Origin: Nonomuraea cypriaca
GTDB taxonomy: Bacteria; Actinomycetota; Actinomycetes; Streptosporangiales; Streptosporangiaceae
NCBI RefSeq assembly: GCF_015645445.1
Contig: NZ_JADOGI010000055.1
Location: forward strand, 1 to 50,798
Length of the DNA stretch: 50,798 bases
Reading direction: 5' to 3'
The position numbers were made by a program, and so were the translations under genes. Positions 8,922 to 16,699 of the stretch are shown piece by piece. The notes below the pieces were generated by a model. That model saw only the letters and a program-made list of their open reading frames with translations, was not told where the DNA came from and did no database searches. The stretch's first letter is position 1. Each line of letters begins with the position of its first letter.

Positions 8922-9791
8922 TCAGACGGCGAGGCGGGCCAGGACCCTGGCGAACTCCGGCGGCGGAGCCACCACCAGCCTGGTCTGCCCTCGCCGCATG
9001 ACGATGTCGGCCCTGATGAGGGTCAGCCGCTCCCTGTGCCACCAGTAGACCTGCGAGCTGAGCCCGCCCGTGCGTACGGCGTGCACGCGCAGCCGCTCGA
9101 TCGCGCGTACCACGCCGATCCCGTCCACCGGATGCAGGAGCAGCGTGTACGGGTCGGGCAGCACCACCAGCACCCCGTCGGACGGCACCGGCAGGTAGGA
9201 CCCCAGCCAGCGGAGATGCGTGGCGGCGGCCGGGATCGCGCCGGTCAGCCGCGTCACCGGCGTCCCCGACAGCTCGATGTGCTCCACCAGCAGCCGCTCG
9301 TCCCGCCTGACGTTGGCGACCGCCCGGTCGAGCGCCTGCGCCGACGGGACGGGCCAGCACCCGGCCTCCTCCGGCCGCACGGTACGCGAGCCGACCGTCA
9401 GCAGCTCGACCAGGTCGGCGTTGAGGTGGCGGCCGACCACCCTGGTCAGGTCGGGCACCTCGTCCACGGACTCCACGCGGGTGCGCAGCAGCGGCGCGGC
9501 CTGCTCGAGATCGCACACGTCCAGCCACTCCCCGGCGGTGGCGACGGCGTGCGCGAGGTGCTCGGAGACCAGCATCGGCCAGTCCTCCCTGGGCCTGCGC
9601 CCCGCCTCCCGCCGCAGCCCCGTGAGCTTGACGTGCAGCGTCGTCTCACCTCTGAGCGTCACGGAAGCGCCGTCACGGGCGAACTCGAAGGTGTATCCGA
9701 GGGATTCCGCGACGAGCGCGAGCAACGAGTCGAGATCGACGTCCTCGACCGGCCGGCGCGAGGGCTCCCGGTCACGCCTGAACCAGTTCAC
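8922..9791 (-). CDS. Hypothetical protein, 289 aa
   Basis: I do not recognise this protein with confidence. It has no signal peptide or membrane segment. The N-terminal third (SLLALVAESLGYTFEFARDGA, then VTLRGETTLHVKLTGL) and the middle (DLTRVVGRHLNADLVELLTVG) vaguely recall the DUF1444 layout, but the match is weak. The C-terminal half contains YTLLLHPVDGIGVVRAIERL. GTG 9791 has AAAGGGA upstream. It starts 33 bp after the LD-carboxypeptidase stop on the same strand, so the two are probably co-transcribed. Confidence 0.65.
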   Translation of the reverse strand: MNWFRRDREPSRRPVEDVDLDSLLALVAESLGYTFEFARDGASVTLRGETTLHVKLTGLRREAGRRPREDWPMLVSEHLAHAVATAGEWLDVCDLEQAAPLLRTRVESVDEVPDLTRVVGRHLNADLVELLTVGSRTVRPEEAGCWPVPSAQALDRAVANVRRDERLLVEHIELSGTPVTRLTGAIPAAATHLRWLGSYLPVPSDGVLVVLPDPYTLLLHPVDGIGVVRAIERLRVHAVRTGGLSSQVYWWHRERLTLIRADIVMRRGQTRLVVAPPPEFARVLARLAV

Positions 9792-9824
9792 GCGCCGTGT
9801 CCCTTTCTGTCGGGTTCGTCCTTT

Positions 9825-10718
9825 CTACCTTGCCTGCTCCCCATTGCGGAACGGGCCAGCCAGCGAGCACGATTCGGTATCGATAACACCAAGCCTCCCC
9901 AGCCACATCGTCATCTGTGGTGACCCGTGTCCCACAGGAAGCCCCGCCAGAACAGGCACTCCGAGCGCCCCCAGCCGGTCCTCGAGCACCGGGTAGGGAT
10001 CCCCGCAGTTCACCCACGACCCGAGCGCGATCCCCCGCACCCCGTCGAACACCCCGGCCTGCAGCAACTGCGTGAGCATGCGGTCGATCCGGTACGGCTC
10101 CTCGCCGATGTCCTCCAGGAACGCGACCCTGCCCGCGAAGGACGGCTGCCACCGGGTGCCGCACATGGAGGCCAGCAGCGACAGGTTGCCCCCGGCGAGC
10201 ACGCCCTCGGCCCGTCCAGGCGCCAGCACCCGGTCACCCTGGACGGGCGCGCCCGTGCCGAACAGCGCCGCCTGCAGGCTCTCCCAGGTACGCGGCTCGG
10301 GCCCGTCCTCGCCGCCGACGAGGTCGTTCGCGGGCATGGGCCCGTGCAGCGTGGGCACGCCCAGCTCGATGGCGAACGCGTTGTGCAGCGCTGTGATGTC
10401 GCTCGACCCGAGGAGGACCTTGTCGCCGGCCGCCCGCATGGCGTCCCAGTCGAGCAGCCCGAGCAGCCGGCCCGCGCCGTAGCCGCCCCTGCAGCAGAAG
10501 ACCGCGGAGACGGCCGGGTCGCACCAGGCGGCCTGCAGGTCCGCGGCCCGCTCGGCGTCGCCGCCCGCCAGGTAGCCGAGTCGCTGGCGGTCGAGCGCGT
10601 GCGCGCCGACCACCACCTTCAGCCCGAGCCCCTCCAGCCGCCGCACGCCCCGCCCGAGCATCGCGGCGTCGGCCGGTCCTGACGGCGAGACGATGGCGAC
10701 GGTGTCACCCCGCTGCAT
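9825..10718 (-). CDS. LD-carboxypeptidase, peptidase family S66 (LdcA/MccF-like)
   Basis: 297 aa. Serine peptidase acting on an L,D- or amide bond; LdcA trims cytoplasmic muropeptide tetrapeptides, while MccF relatives cleave microcin-type acyl adenylates. Family motifs: VAIVSPSGPAD at the N-terminus, CRGGYGAGRLL, nucleophile Ser in LGSSDITALHN, the catalytic Glu in AFLEDIGEEPYRID and His in LPVGHGSPQ. ATG 10718 has AAGGAG seven bases before it. No signal peptide, so it should be cytoplasmic. Which of the two substrate classes applies cannot be told. Confidence 0.88.
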   Translation of the reverse strand: MQRGDTVAIVSPSGPADAAMLGRGVRRLEGLGLKVVVGAHALDRQRLGYLAGGDAERAADLQAAWCDPAVSAVFCCRGGYGAGRLLGLLDWDAMRAAGDKVLLGSSDITALHNAFAIELGVPTLHGPMPANDLVGGEDGPEPRTWESLQAALFGTGAPVQGDRVLAPGRAEGVLAGGNLSLLASMCGTRWQPSFAGRVAFLEDIGEEPYRIDRMLTQLLQAGVFDGVRGIALGSWVNCGDPYPVLEDRLGALGVPVLAGLPVGHGSPQMTMWLGRLGVIDTESCSLAGPFRNGEQAR

Positions 10719-10851
10719 CGATCAACTCCTTGACGAGATGGGCCAGGGGAACGCGCGCGGGCCTGGCGGCCCGCGCTTTCCCGCTTGATGCCCGCGGCGA
10801 CGCCGGCATTGGTCCTTTCACGTGCCAAACGGTGCCACACTTACGTGTCGT

Positions 10852-11739
10852 ATGCGACTTCCGCCCCACATCCTCGTGGTCAACGGCATCAAGGTCCGCC
10901 GGCCGGTCTTCCTGCTCGGAGCTCCGCATTCCGGCGCGGATCTGCTCGCCCGCGCCCTGAAACGCTCCCCCGGCTTCCACATGACGATGGGCCGCGCGTG
11001 CGTGGCCAACGTGGTGTACGCCTTCGCCAGGAAACCGTCCATGGGCCGCACGCCCGGCGCCGTACGCGTCCTGCGCGACGCGCTGGCCGAGTCGTGGCAG
11101 GTGCTGCCCGGCGCATGCGGGCGGTGCGCCGAGCCGTGCAGGGAGGCGGGCGGCGTCACCGGCGCCGGGCCCTGCGTGTCCGCCGCCGAGATCGTCAGGT
11201 TCGGCGAGGGCGGCCCCGACCTCATCTACAGCGCTCCCGTGCTGCTCCAGGCGTTCCCCGACGCCCGTTTCGTGCAGCTCATCCGGGACGGCAGGGACGT
11301 CGCGGCCGGCATACTGGACGATCCGGCGTGCCTGGCCTGGTTCAGGCCGTCGATGTCGCCGGACCAGACCGAGTTCCCCAACGCGTTCCTCGGCGTCAAC
11401 AAGGACGAGCACCTCGGCCGGTGGCGGGACATGCCGGTGGCGGGCAAGTGCGCCCTGCGCTGGCGCGGCGCCGTACGCCTGAGCGCGGAGCTGCGCAGGA
11501 CGCTGCCCGAGCAGCAGCTCCTGACCCTGCGCTACGAGGACCTCGTGCTCCATCCGGCCCAGGCGGTGAGGGAGCTGTCGGAGTTTCTGGAGACGCGGGT
11601 GCCCAAGGTCACGTTGTACGGCGACGACGTGCCCAAGGTGGGGGCCCATCGCACCCGCCTCTCGCCCGGCGACCTGACGCTGGTGGAGAAGGTCGCCAGG
11701 CCGGAGCTCACGCGGCTGGGCTATCTGGCGAGGACGTGA
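10852..11739 (+). CDS. Sulfotransferase-family protein
   Basis: 295 aa. The 5'-phosphosulfate-loop-like motif RRPVFLLGAPHSGADLLARA lies at residues ~17-36; a second conserved segment is FPDARFVQLIRDGRDVAAG, the usual 3'-phosphate (PAPS) region, and the C-terminal LRYEDLVLHPAQAV is typical. An insert around residue 85 is rich in Cys (GACGRCAEPC, then GPC) and could bind metal. ATG 10852 is preferred on family N-termini; GTG 10822 is in frame and neither has a convincing ribosome-binding site. The last 32 bp overlap the 3' end of the opposite-strand ABC exporter. Confidence 0.75.
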   Translation: MRLPPHILVVNGIKVRRPVFLLGAPHSGADLLARALKRSPGFHMTMGRACVANVVYAFARKPSMGRTPGAVRVLRDALAESWQVLPGACGRCAEPCREAGGVTGAGPCVSAAEIVRFGEGGPDLIYSAPVLLQAFPDARFVQLIRDGRDVAAGILDDPACLAWFRPSMSPDQTEFPNAFLGVNKDEHLGRWRDMPVAGKCALRWRGAVRLSAELRRTLPEQQLLTLRYEDLVLHPAQAVRELSEFLETRVPKVTLYGDDVPKVGAHRTRLSPGDLTLVEKVARPELTRLGYLART

Positions 11740-13597
11740 ACTGAGTGCGGTAGAGCTCGGCGTAGAGCCCGCCGCGGGCCAGCAGCTCCTCGTGCGCGCC
11801 GCGCTCGGCGATCCGGCCGTCGTGCACCACGAGGATCTCGTCGGCCTCCCTGATCGTCGACAGCCGGTGCGCGATGACCAGCGACGTGCGGCCCTTCAGC
11901 GCGGTCTTCAGCGCCACCTGCACGGCCGCCTCCGACTCCGAGTCGAGGTGCGCGGTGGCCTCGTCGAGCACGACCACGCGCGGCGCCTTCAGCAGCAGCC
12001 TGGCCAGCGCCAGGCGCTGCTTCTCGCCGCCGGACAGGCGGTAGCCGCGGTCGCCGACGACGGTGTCGAGCCGGTCGGGCAGGCTCTCGACGAGCTCACC
12101 GATCTGCGCGGCCCTGAGAGCCTCCCAGATCTCCTCCTCGCTCGCCTCCGGCCTGGCGTAGCGGAGGTTGGCTCCGATCGTGTCGTGGAAGAGATGGGCG
12201 TCCTGCATGACCACGCCCACGGTCTCGCGCAACGAGTCGAGGGTGGCGTCGCGCACGTCGAGCCCGTTGATCCGCACCGCGCCCTCGTTGACGTCGTAGA
12301 GGCGTGACACCAGCGAGGTCATCGTGGTCTTGCCCGCCCCGGAGTGGCCGACCAGGGCGATGAGCTGCCCCGGCTCGGCGCGGAACGACACGCCCTTGAG
12401 CACCGGGTGCGAGGGCCCGCCGTCCTGCCTGGCCACCGACTCCAGCGAGGCCAGCGAGACCTCCTCGGCGGCCGGGTAGCGGAAGCGCACGTCGTCGAAC
12501 TCGATCGTGACCGGCCCGGCCGGCACCGGCACGGCGTCCGGCTTCTGCGCCACCATGGGCCGCAGGTCGAGGATCTCGAAGACCCGGTCGAAGCTCACCA
12601 GCGCGGTCATCACGTCCACGTGCACGTTGGACAGGGACGTGAGGGGGCCGTACAGGCGCATCAGGAGGGCGGCCAGGGCCACCAGCGTGCCCAGCTCGAA
12701 GACGTCGGACACCGACAGCACGCCGCCGATGCCGTAGACCAGGGCCGTGGCAAGCGCGGCGACCAGGCCGAGCGCGACCCGGAACACGGTGCCGTACATG
12801 CCGACCGTCACGCCCACGTCGCGCACCCTGGCGGCGCGCCTGCCGAAGATCTCGGCGTCGTCCTCCGGCCTGCCGTAGAGCTTGGCGACCATGGCGCCGG
12901 CCACGTTGAACCGCTCGGTCGTGACCGAGCTCATCTCGGCGTCCAGCTCCATCTGCTCGCGGGTCAGCGCCGACATGCGGCGGCCGACGTACTTGGCCGG
13001 CACGATGAAGATCGGCAGCAGCACGAGCGCGGCCAGCGTCACCTGCCACGACAACGCCAGCATGGCGCCCAGCACCAGGATCAGGCTCACCACGTTGGAC
13101 ACCACGGACGACAGCGTGCTCGTCAGCGCCCGCTGGGCGCCGATCACGTCGGTGTTGAGCCTGCTGACCAGCGCGCCGGTCTGCGCCCGCATGAAGAACG
13201 CCACCGGCATGCGCTGCACGTGGTCGAACACCTCGGTGCGCAGGTCGTAGATCAGGCCCTCGCCGACACGCGACGAGAACCACCGCTGCGCCAGCGTCAG
13301 CCCGGCGTCGGCGAGCGCCAGCACGGCGATCGCCACCGCCAGCCCCACCACGACACCGGGCCGCTTGGCCAGGATGCCGTCATCGATGATCGCCTTCATC
13401 AGCAGCGGGTTGGCGACCACGATCACCGCGCCGAGCACCACAAGCGCCAGGAACGCCGCCATCTGCCGCGTGTGCGGCCGCGCGTAACGCGCGATGCGCC
13501 GCACCGTGCCCGGCCGCAGCCGCTGGCCGGTCACCGAGCCGTCGCGTCGCAGTGACGCCATCGCATGTGGGCCGAAGCCCCCACCCATCATCGCCAT
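11708..13597 (-). CDS. ABC exporter, fused permease-ATPase
   Basis: 629 aa, half-transporter acting as a homodimer or with a partner. A six-helix exporter-type TM domain occupies about residues 40-330, with the coupling-region motif ALVSRLNTDV. The ATPase domain has Walker A ALVGHSGAGKTT, Q-loop GVVMQDAHLF, signature YRLSGGEKQRLALARLLL, Walker B VVVLDEATAHLD and the H-loop in VIAHRLSTI. The N-terminal 30 residues are Gly/Arg-rich and precede TM1. GGAGGAGGA lies upstream of ATG 13597. Substrate unknown; multidrug or lipid export is usual in this family. Confidence 0.92.
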   Translation of the reverse strand: MAMMGGGFGPHAMASLRRDGSVTGQRLRPGTVRRIARYARPHTRQMAAFLALVVLGAVIVVANPLLMKAIIDDGILAKRPGVVVGLAVAIAVLALADAGLTLAQRWFSSRVGEGLIYDLRTEVFDHVQRMPVAFFMRAQTGALVSRLNTDVIGAQRALTSTLSSVVSNVVSLILVLGAMLALSWQVTLAALVLLPIFIVPAKYVGRRMSALTREQMELDAEMSSVTTERFNVAGAMVAKLYGRPEDDAEIFGRRAARVRDVGVTVGMYGTVFRVALGLVAALATALVYGIGGVLSVSDVFELGTLVALAALLMRLYGPLTSLSNVHVDVMTALVSFDRVFEILDLRPMVAQKPDAVPVPAGPVTIEFDDVRFRYPAAEEVSLASLESVARQDGGPSHPVLKGVSFRAEPGQLIALVGHSGAGKTTMTSLVSRLYDVNEGAVRINGLDVRDATLDSLRETVGVVMQDAHLFHDTIGANLRYARPEASEEEIWEALRAAQIGELVESLPDRLDTVVGDRGYRLSGGEKQRLALARLLLKAPRVVVLDEATAHLDSESEAAVQVALKTALKGRTSLVIAHRLSTIREADEILVVHDGRIAERGAHEELLARGGLYAELYRTQFTSSPDSPAA

Positions 13598-13688
13598 TCG
13601 GGGGATCCTCCTCCTCCCCCGGAGTCAGCGCCACAGGGATCCGCCGGATTCCCGGCTCCGCTCACCGCGAAACCCCGGGCGCGGCCGG

Positions 13689-14510
13689 TCAGCCGAAGAG
13701 GGCCTTGATACGTGCGGCCTGTTCGATCCCCTCGGCCACACTCTGCTCCTCCAGGGTGCGTGAGCGCGCCCCCTGGAGGAGTCGCTTGGTCGCGACAGCC
13801 GCGTCCCGGTTGACGGCGAGCAACTGCGCGATCCTGTCTTGTACGGCCTGTTCCAGGTCGCCCCCGGCGACCACGAGTTCCGCGAGGCCGATGCGCATGG
13901 CCTCGTCCGCGTGCACGATCCTGGCGGTCAGGCAGATGTCGATCGCCTTGGCCAGGCCAACCAGCTCCACCAGGGGCTTGGTCCCCGTCAGATCGGGCAC
14001 CAGGCCCAGTGCGGGCTCCTTCATGCAGAACTTGACATCATCGGCCACGATCCGCAGGTCGCAGGCGAGCGCGAGCTGAAATCCCGCGCCGATCGCGTGC
14101 CCCTGCACAGCGGCGATGGAAACGATCTCCGGGCGGCGCAGCCACAGGAACCCCGCCTGTGCCTGTCTGATGCGCTGCTCGAAGTCCGCGCCGCCGCTCC
14201 TGGCCGCCGAACTGAACGAGCCTTGTCCGGGCACCCCCTCGGGTGTGAACATCCGCAGGTCTATCCCTGCCGAGAAGGACGGTCCCTCACCTTTCACGAC
14301 GACGACGCGCACCTGCTCGGGCAGGCTCTCGCCGATGCGGCCCAGTGCCGACCATGTCGCGAACGTCTGCGCGTTGCGCTTTTCCGGCCGGTCCAGCGTG
14401 ATCGTCGCTATCTCACCGTCCACCTCGAAGCGAAGCCCGATCTCCGCGAGTGCTGCCACGGAGACGTCCTTCGCCTTCCCCCCGCGCTGTCGCGCCTGCG
14501 CTTCCGCCAT
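13689..14510 (-). CDS. Enoyl-CoA hydratase/isomerase (crotonase) family protein
   Basis: 273 aa. Crotonase fold: LDRPEKRNAQ near the N-terminus, an oxyanion-hole glycine in FSAGIDLRMF and a second in GHAIGAGFQLALACDLRI. By alignment with rat enoyl-CoA hydratase, the first catalytic Glu (Glu144) is replaced by Gln in AGFQLAL while the second (Glu164) is kept in MKEPALGLVPD. A full hydratase reaction is therefore doubtful, and an isomerase or thioesterase-like activity is possible. GGGAG precedes ATG 14510. It is separated from the HTH gene upstream by a strong terminator, so it probably has its own promoter within 14511-14565. Confidence 0.85.
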   Translation of the reverse strand: MAEAQARQRGGKAKDVSVAALAEIGLRFEVDGEIATITLDRPEKRNAQTFATWSALGRIGESLPEQVRVVVVKGEGPSFSAGIDLRMFTPEGVPGQGSFSSAARSGGADFEQRIRQAQAGFLWLRRPEIVSIAAVQGHAIGAGFQLALACDLRIVADDVKFCMKEPALGLVPDLTGTKPLVELVGLAKAIDICLTARIVHADEAMRIGLAELVVAGGDLEQAVQDRIAQLLAVNRDAAVATKRLLQGARSRTLEEQSVAEGIEQAARIKALFG

Positions 14511-14565
14511 CGTCCGCTCCCTGTGAGTCCCGGCTGCGCACCACGGTGCGCCGCCGACGCTGACC

Positions 14566-14609
14566 GTCGCGCCCGAGCCTACAGAATATCGTTCTGGCTC
14601 GGGCGCGAC
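14566..14609 (-). terminator. Terminator hairpin after the small HTH gene
   Basis: A perfect 14-bp inverted repeat: GTCGCGCCCGAGCC (14566-14579) and GGCTCGGGCGCGAC (14596-14609), with a 16-nt A/T-containing loop. It lies 50 bp downstream of the HTH gene stop and 55 bp upstream of the crotonase start. There is no long U-run, as is usual for actinomycete terminators. Confidence 0.75.
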
Positions 14610-14659
14610 GTCGGCCGACTAGGGACGGGCGGCTGCGGTCGCACGTTCCGAGGCGGTCG

Positions 14660-14875
14660 TCAGCGCTTGGACTTGCCTCGGGTCGCCCCGCCGCGCCCGC
14701 GCAGAGTCACACCGGACTCGCTAAGGATGCGGTGGATGAACCCGTAGGACCGGCCGGTAGAAGCGGCCAGCGCGCGGATGCTCTCGCCCTGCGCGTAGCG
14801 CTTCTTGAGATCGCCGGCCAGTTTTTCCCGGTCGGCCCCGGTGACCCGGGTGCCCTTCTTCAGTGTCTCGGCCAC
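14660..14875 (-). CDS. Small helix-turn-helix DNA-binding protein
   Basis: 71 aa, Lys/Arg-rich. It follows the pattern of a small HTH protein conserved across actinomycetes: opening METLKKGTRVTG-like residues, then DLKKRYAQGESIRALAASTG with a turn into RSYGFIHRILSESGV, and a basic GGATRGKSKR tail. The helices at residues ~28-55 resemble a resolvase/Mor-type HTH. The target is unknown. GTG 14875 has AGGAGG five bases upstream. It stands between the ABC-F and crotonase genes. Confidence 0.85.
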   Translation of the reverse strand: MAETLKKGTRVTGADREKLAGDLKKRYAQGESIRALAASTGRSYGFIHRILSESGVTLRGRGGATRGKSKR

Positions 14876-14988
14876 GAGTACCTCCTGTAGTGCCGGACTT
14901 CCGCAGCGTTACTCCGCCATGATCAGTCATTTCAGCGGGATCGGCTACCTACTCCACGGGAAAAGATCCGTACCCACTCAAATTAAGA

Positions 14989-16587
14989 TCAGGCAAGTGC
15001 CACAAGATCGGAAAATTCGGCGCTCCATGCGTCTTCAGTTCCGTCAGGTAGCAAGATCACCCTATCCGGTGACAGGGCGTCAACGGCACCCTCGTCATGT
15101 GTGACTAGGACGATTGCTCCTGAATACGACCTCAGAGCGGTGAGAACCTGCTCCCTGCTGACCGGGTCGAGGTTGTTGGTCGGCTCGTCGAGAAGCAGGA
15201 CGTTGGCGCTGGAGAGCACCAGGATGGCGAGCGCGAGACGGGTCTTCTCACCGCCGGACAGGACCCCGGCCGGCTTGTCGACATCCTCTCCGGTGAACAG
15301 GAAAGAACCGAGGACCTTGCGCAACTCGGTGTCGGTGAACTGGCCGCCGGCCGAACGCATGTTCTCCAGCAGGGTGCGGCCGGGGTCGAGGGTCTCGTGC
15401 TCCTGGGCGTAGTAGCCGACTTTCAGGCCGTGTCCCGGCCTGATCTCGCCGGTGTCGGGCTCCTCGACGCCGCCGAGCACGCGCAGCAGCGTGGTCTTGC
15501 CCGCGCCGTTGAGCCCGAGGATGACGACCCTGTGACCTCGGTCGATGGCCACGTTGATGTCGGTGAAGACCTCCAGCGACCCGTACGACTTGGACAGGCC
15601 CTCGGCCATCAGCGGGGTGCGTCCGCAGGGCAGCGGGTCGGGGAAGCGCAACCGCGCCACCTTGTCGGCCTTGCGCACCTCCTCGGTGCCGGACAGCAAC
15701 CGGTTGGCACGGCGCATCATGTCCTGGGCCGCCTTGGCCTTGGTGGCCTTGGCGCGCATCTTGTCGGCCTGCGCGAGCAGCGCGCCCGCCTGCTTCTCGG
15801 CGTTGGCCCGCTCGCGCTTCCTGCGCTTCTCGTCGGTCTCGCGCTGGGCGAGATAGGCGGTCCAGCCGACGTTGTAGTGATCGATCGCCGACCGGTTGGC
15901 GTCCAGGTGCAGGACCTTGTTGACCGTGGCTTCAAGAAGGCCGACATCGTGGCTGATGATCACCAAGCCACCTTGATGACTTCGCAAAAAATCGCGAAGC
16001 CAGCCGATTGAGTCCGCATCCAGGTGGTTTGTGGGCTCGTCGAGAAGGAGAGTTTCCGCTCCGCTGAAAAGAATTCGCGCCAATTCCACGCGCCTGCGCT
16101 GGCCCCCGGAAAGCGTTTGCAACGACTGCGAGAGCACTCGGTCCTGCAGGCCGAGGCTGGAGGCGATGGAGGCCGCCTCCGACTCGGCCGCGTAGCCGCC
16201 GAGGACGTGCATCTGGTCCTCGAGCCGGCCGTAGCGCTTGACGGCCTTCTCGCGGGTGCGGTCGTCGGCCGAGGACATCCCGACCTCCGCCTCGCGCAGC
16301 TTGCGGATGACCTCGTCGAGCCCGCGCGCGGACAGGATGCGGTCGCGGGCCAGCACCTCCAGGTCGCCGGTGCGCGGGTCCTGCGGCAGGTAGCCCACGC
16401 TGCCGCTGGTGGTCACGGTGCCGGTGGCGGGCAGGGCCTCGCCCGCCAGCACCTTGGTCAACGTCGTCTTGCCGGCGCCGTTGCGGCCGACGAGCCCGAT
16501 CTTGTCGCCCGGGTTGACCCGGAACGTGGCTTTCTCGATGAGCAGGCGCGCGCCCGCGCGCAGCTCGATATCACTGGCGATGATCAT
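14989..16587 (-). CDS. ABC-F family ATPase, ribosome-associated
   Basis: 532 aa, two ABC domains and no membrane segments. Domain 1: Walker A GLVGRNGAGKTT, signature TLSGGQRRRVELARIL, Walker B LLLDEPTNHLD. The linker (about residues 245-300) is charged and Lys/Arg/Ala-rich (RRKRERANAEKQ, KMRAKATKAKAAQDMMRR), the P-site tRNA-interaction motif of ABC-F proteins. Domain 2: ILGLNGAGKTT, VLSGGEKTRLALAIL and LLLDEPTNNLD. These proteins act on stalled or antibiotic-bound ribosomes. Whether this one is a housekeeping translation factor or a resistance protein cannot be told. See the leader structure at 16597-16655. Confidence 0.92.
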   Translation of the reverse strand: MIIASDIELRAGARLLIEKATFRVNPGDKIGLVGRNGAGKTTLTKVLAGEALPATGTVTTSGSVGYLPQDPRTGDLEVLARDRILSARGLDEVIRKLREAEVGMSSADDRTREKAVKRYGRLEDQMHVLGGYAAESEAASIASSLGLQDRVLSQSLQTLSGGQRRRVELARILFSGAETLLLDEPTNHLDADSIGWLRDFLRSHQGGLVIISHDVGLLEATVNKVLHLDANRSAIDHYNVGWTAYLAQRETDEKRRKRERANAEKQAGALLAQADKMRAKATKAKAAQDMMRRANRLLSGTEEVRKADKVARLRFPDPLPCGRTPLMAEGLSKSYGSLEVFTDINVAIDRGHRVVILGLNGAGKTTLLRVLGGVEEPDTGEIRPGHGLKVGYYAQEHETLDPGRTLLENMRSAGGQFTDTELRKVLGSFLFTGEDVDKPAGVLSGGEKTRLALAILVLSSANVLLLDEPTNNLDPVSREQVLTALRSYSGAIVLVTHDEGAVDALSPDRVILLPDGTEDAWSAEFSDLVALA

Positions 16588-16596
16588 GTTGGCGGA

Positions 16597-16655
16597 ACAC
16601 TCCCGAGCTAGGAAACGAGGGTTTGGGCGTGCGACGCCGGTTCAATCGGGAGTGT
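16597..16655 (-). promoter_or_regulatory. Inverted repeat in the ABC-F leader that can mask its ribosome-binding site
   Basis: ACACTCCCGA (16597-16606) and TCGGGAGTGT (16646-16655) are perfect 10-bp complements with a 39-nt spacer. In the ABC-F mRNA the arm nearest the start reads TCGGGAGTGT. Its GGGAG is the only Shine-Dalgarno-like sequence before ATG 16587 (12 nt spacing), so pairing would hide it. Regulation by attenuation is common for ABC-F resistance genes; here it is inferred. Confidence 0.5.
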
Positions 16656-16672
16656 GCATACAGATCAGTGTA

Positions 16673-16690
16673 GGGCCCCTTCCGGGGCCC
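16673..16690 (-). terminator. Terminator hairpin of the PL26/YetA-like gene
   Basis: GGGCCCC (16673-16679) pairs with GGGGCCC (16684-16690) across a 4-nt loop, 10 bp after the stop codon of the lyase-like gene at the end of the carbohydrate operon. Confidence 0.7.
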
Positions 16691-16699
16691 CACTTCTGG

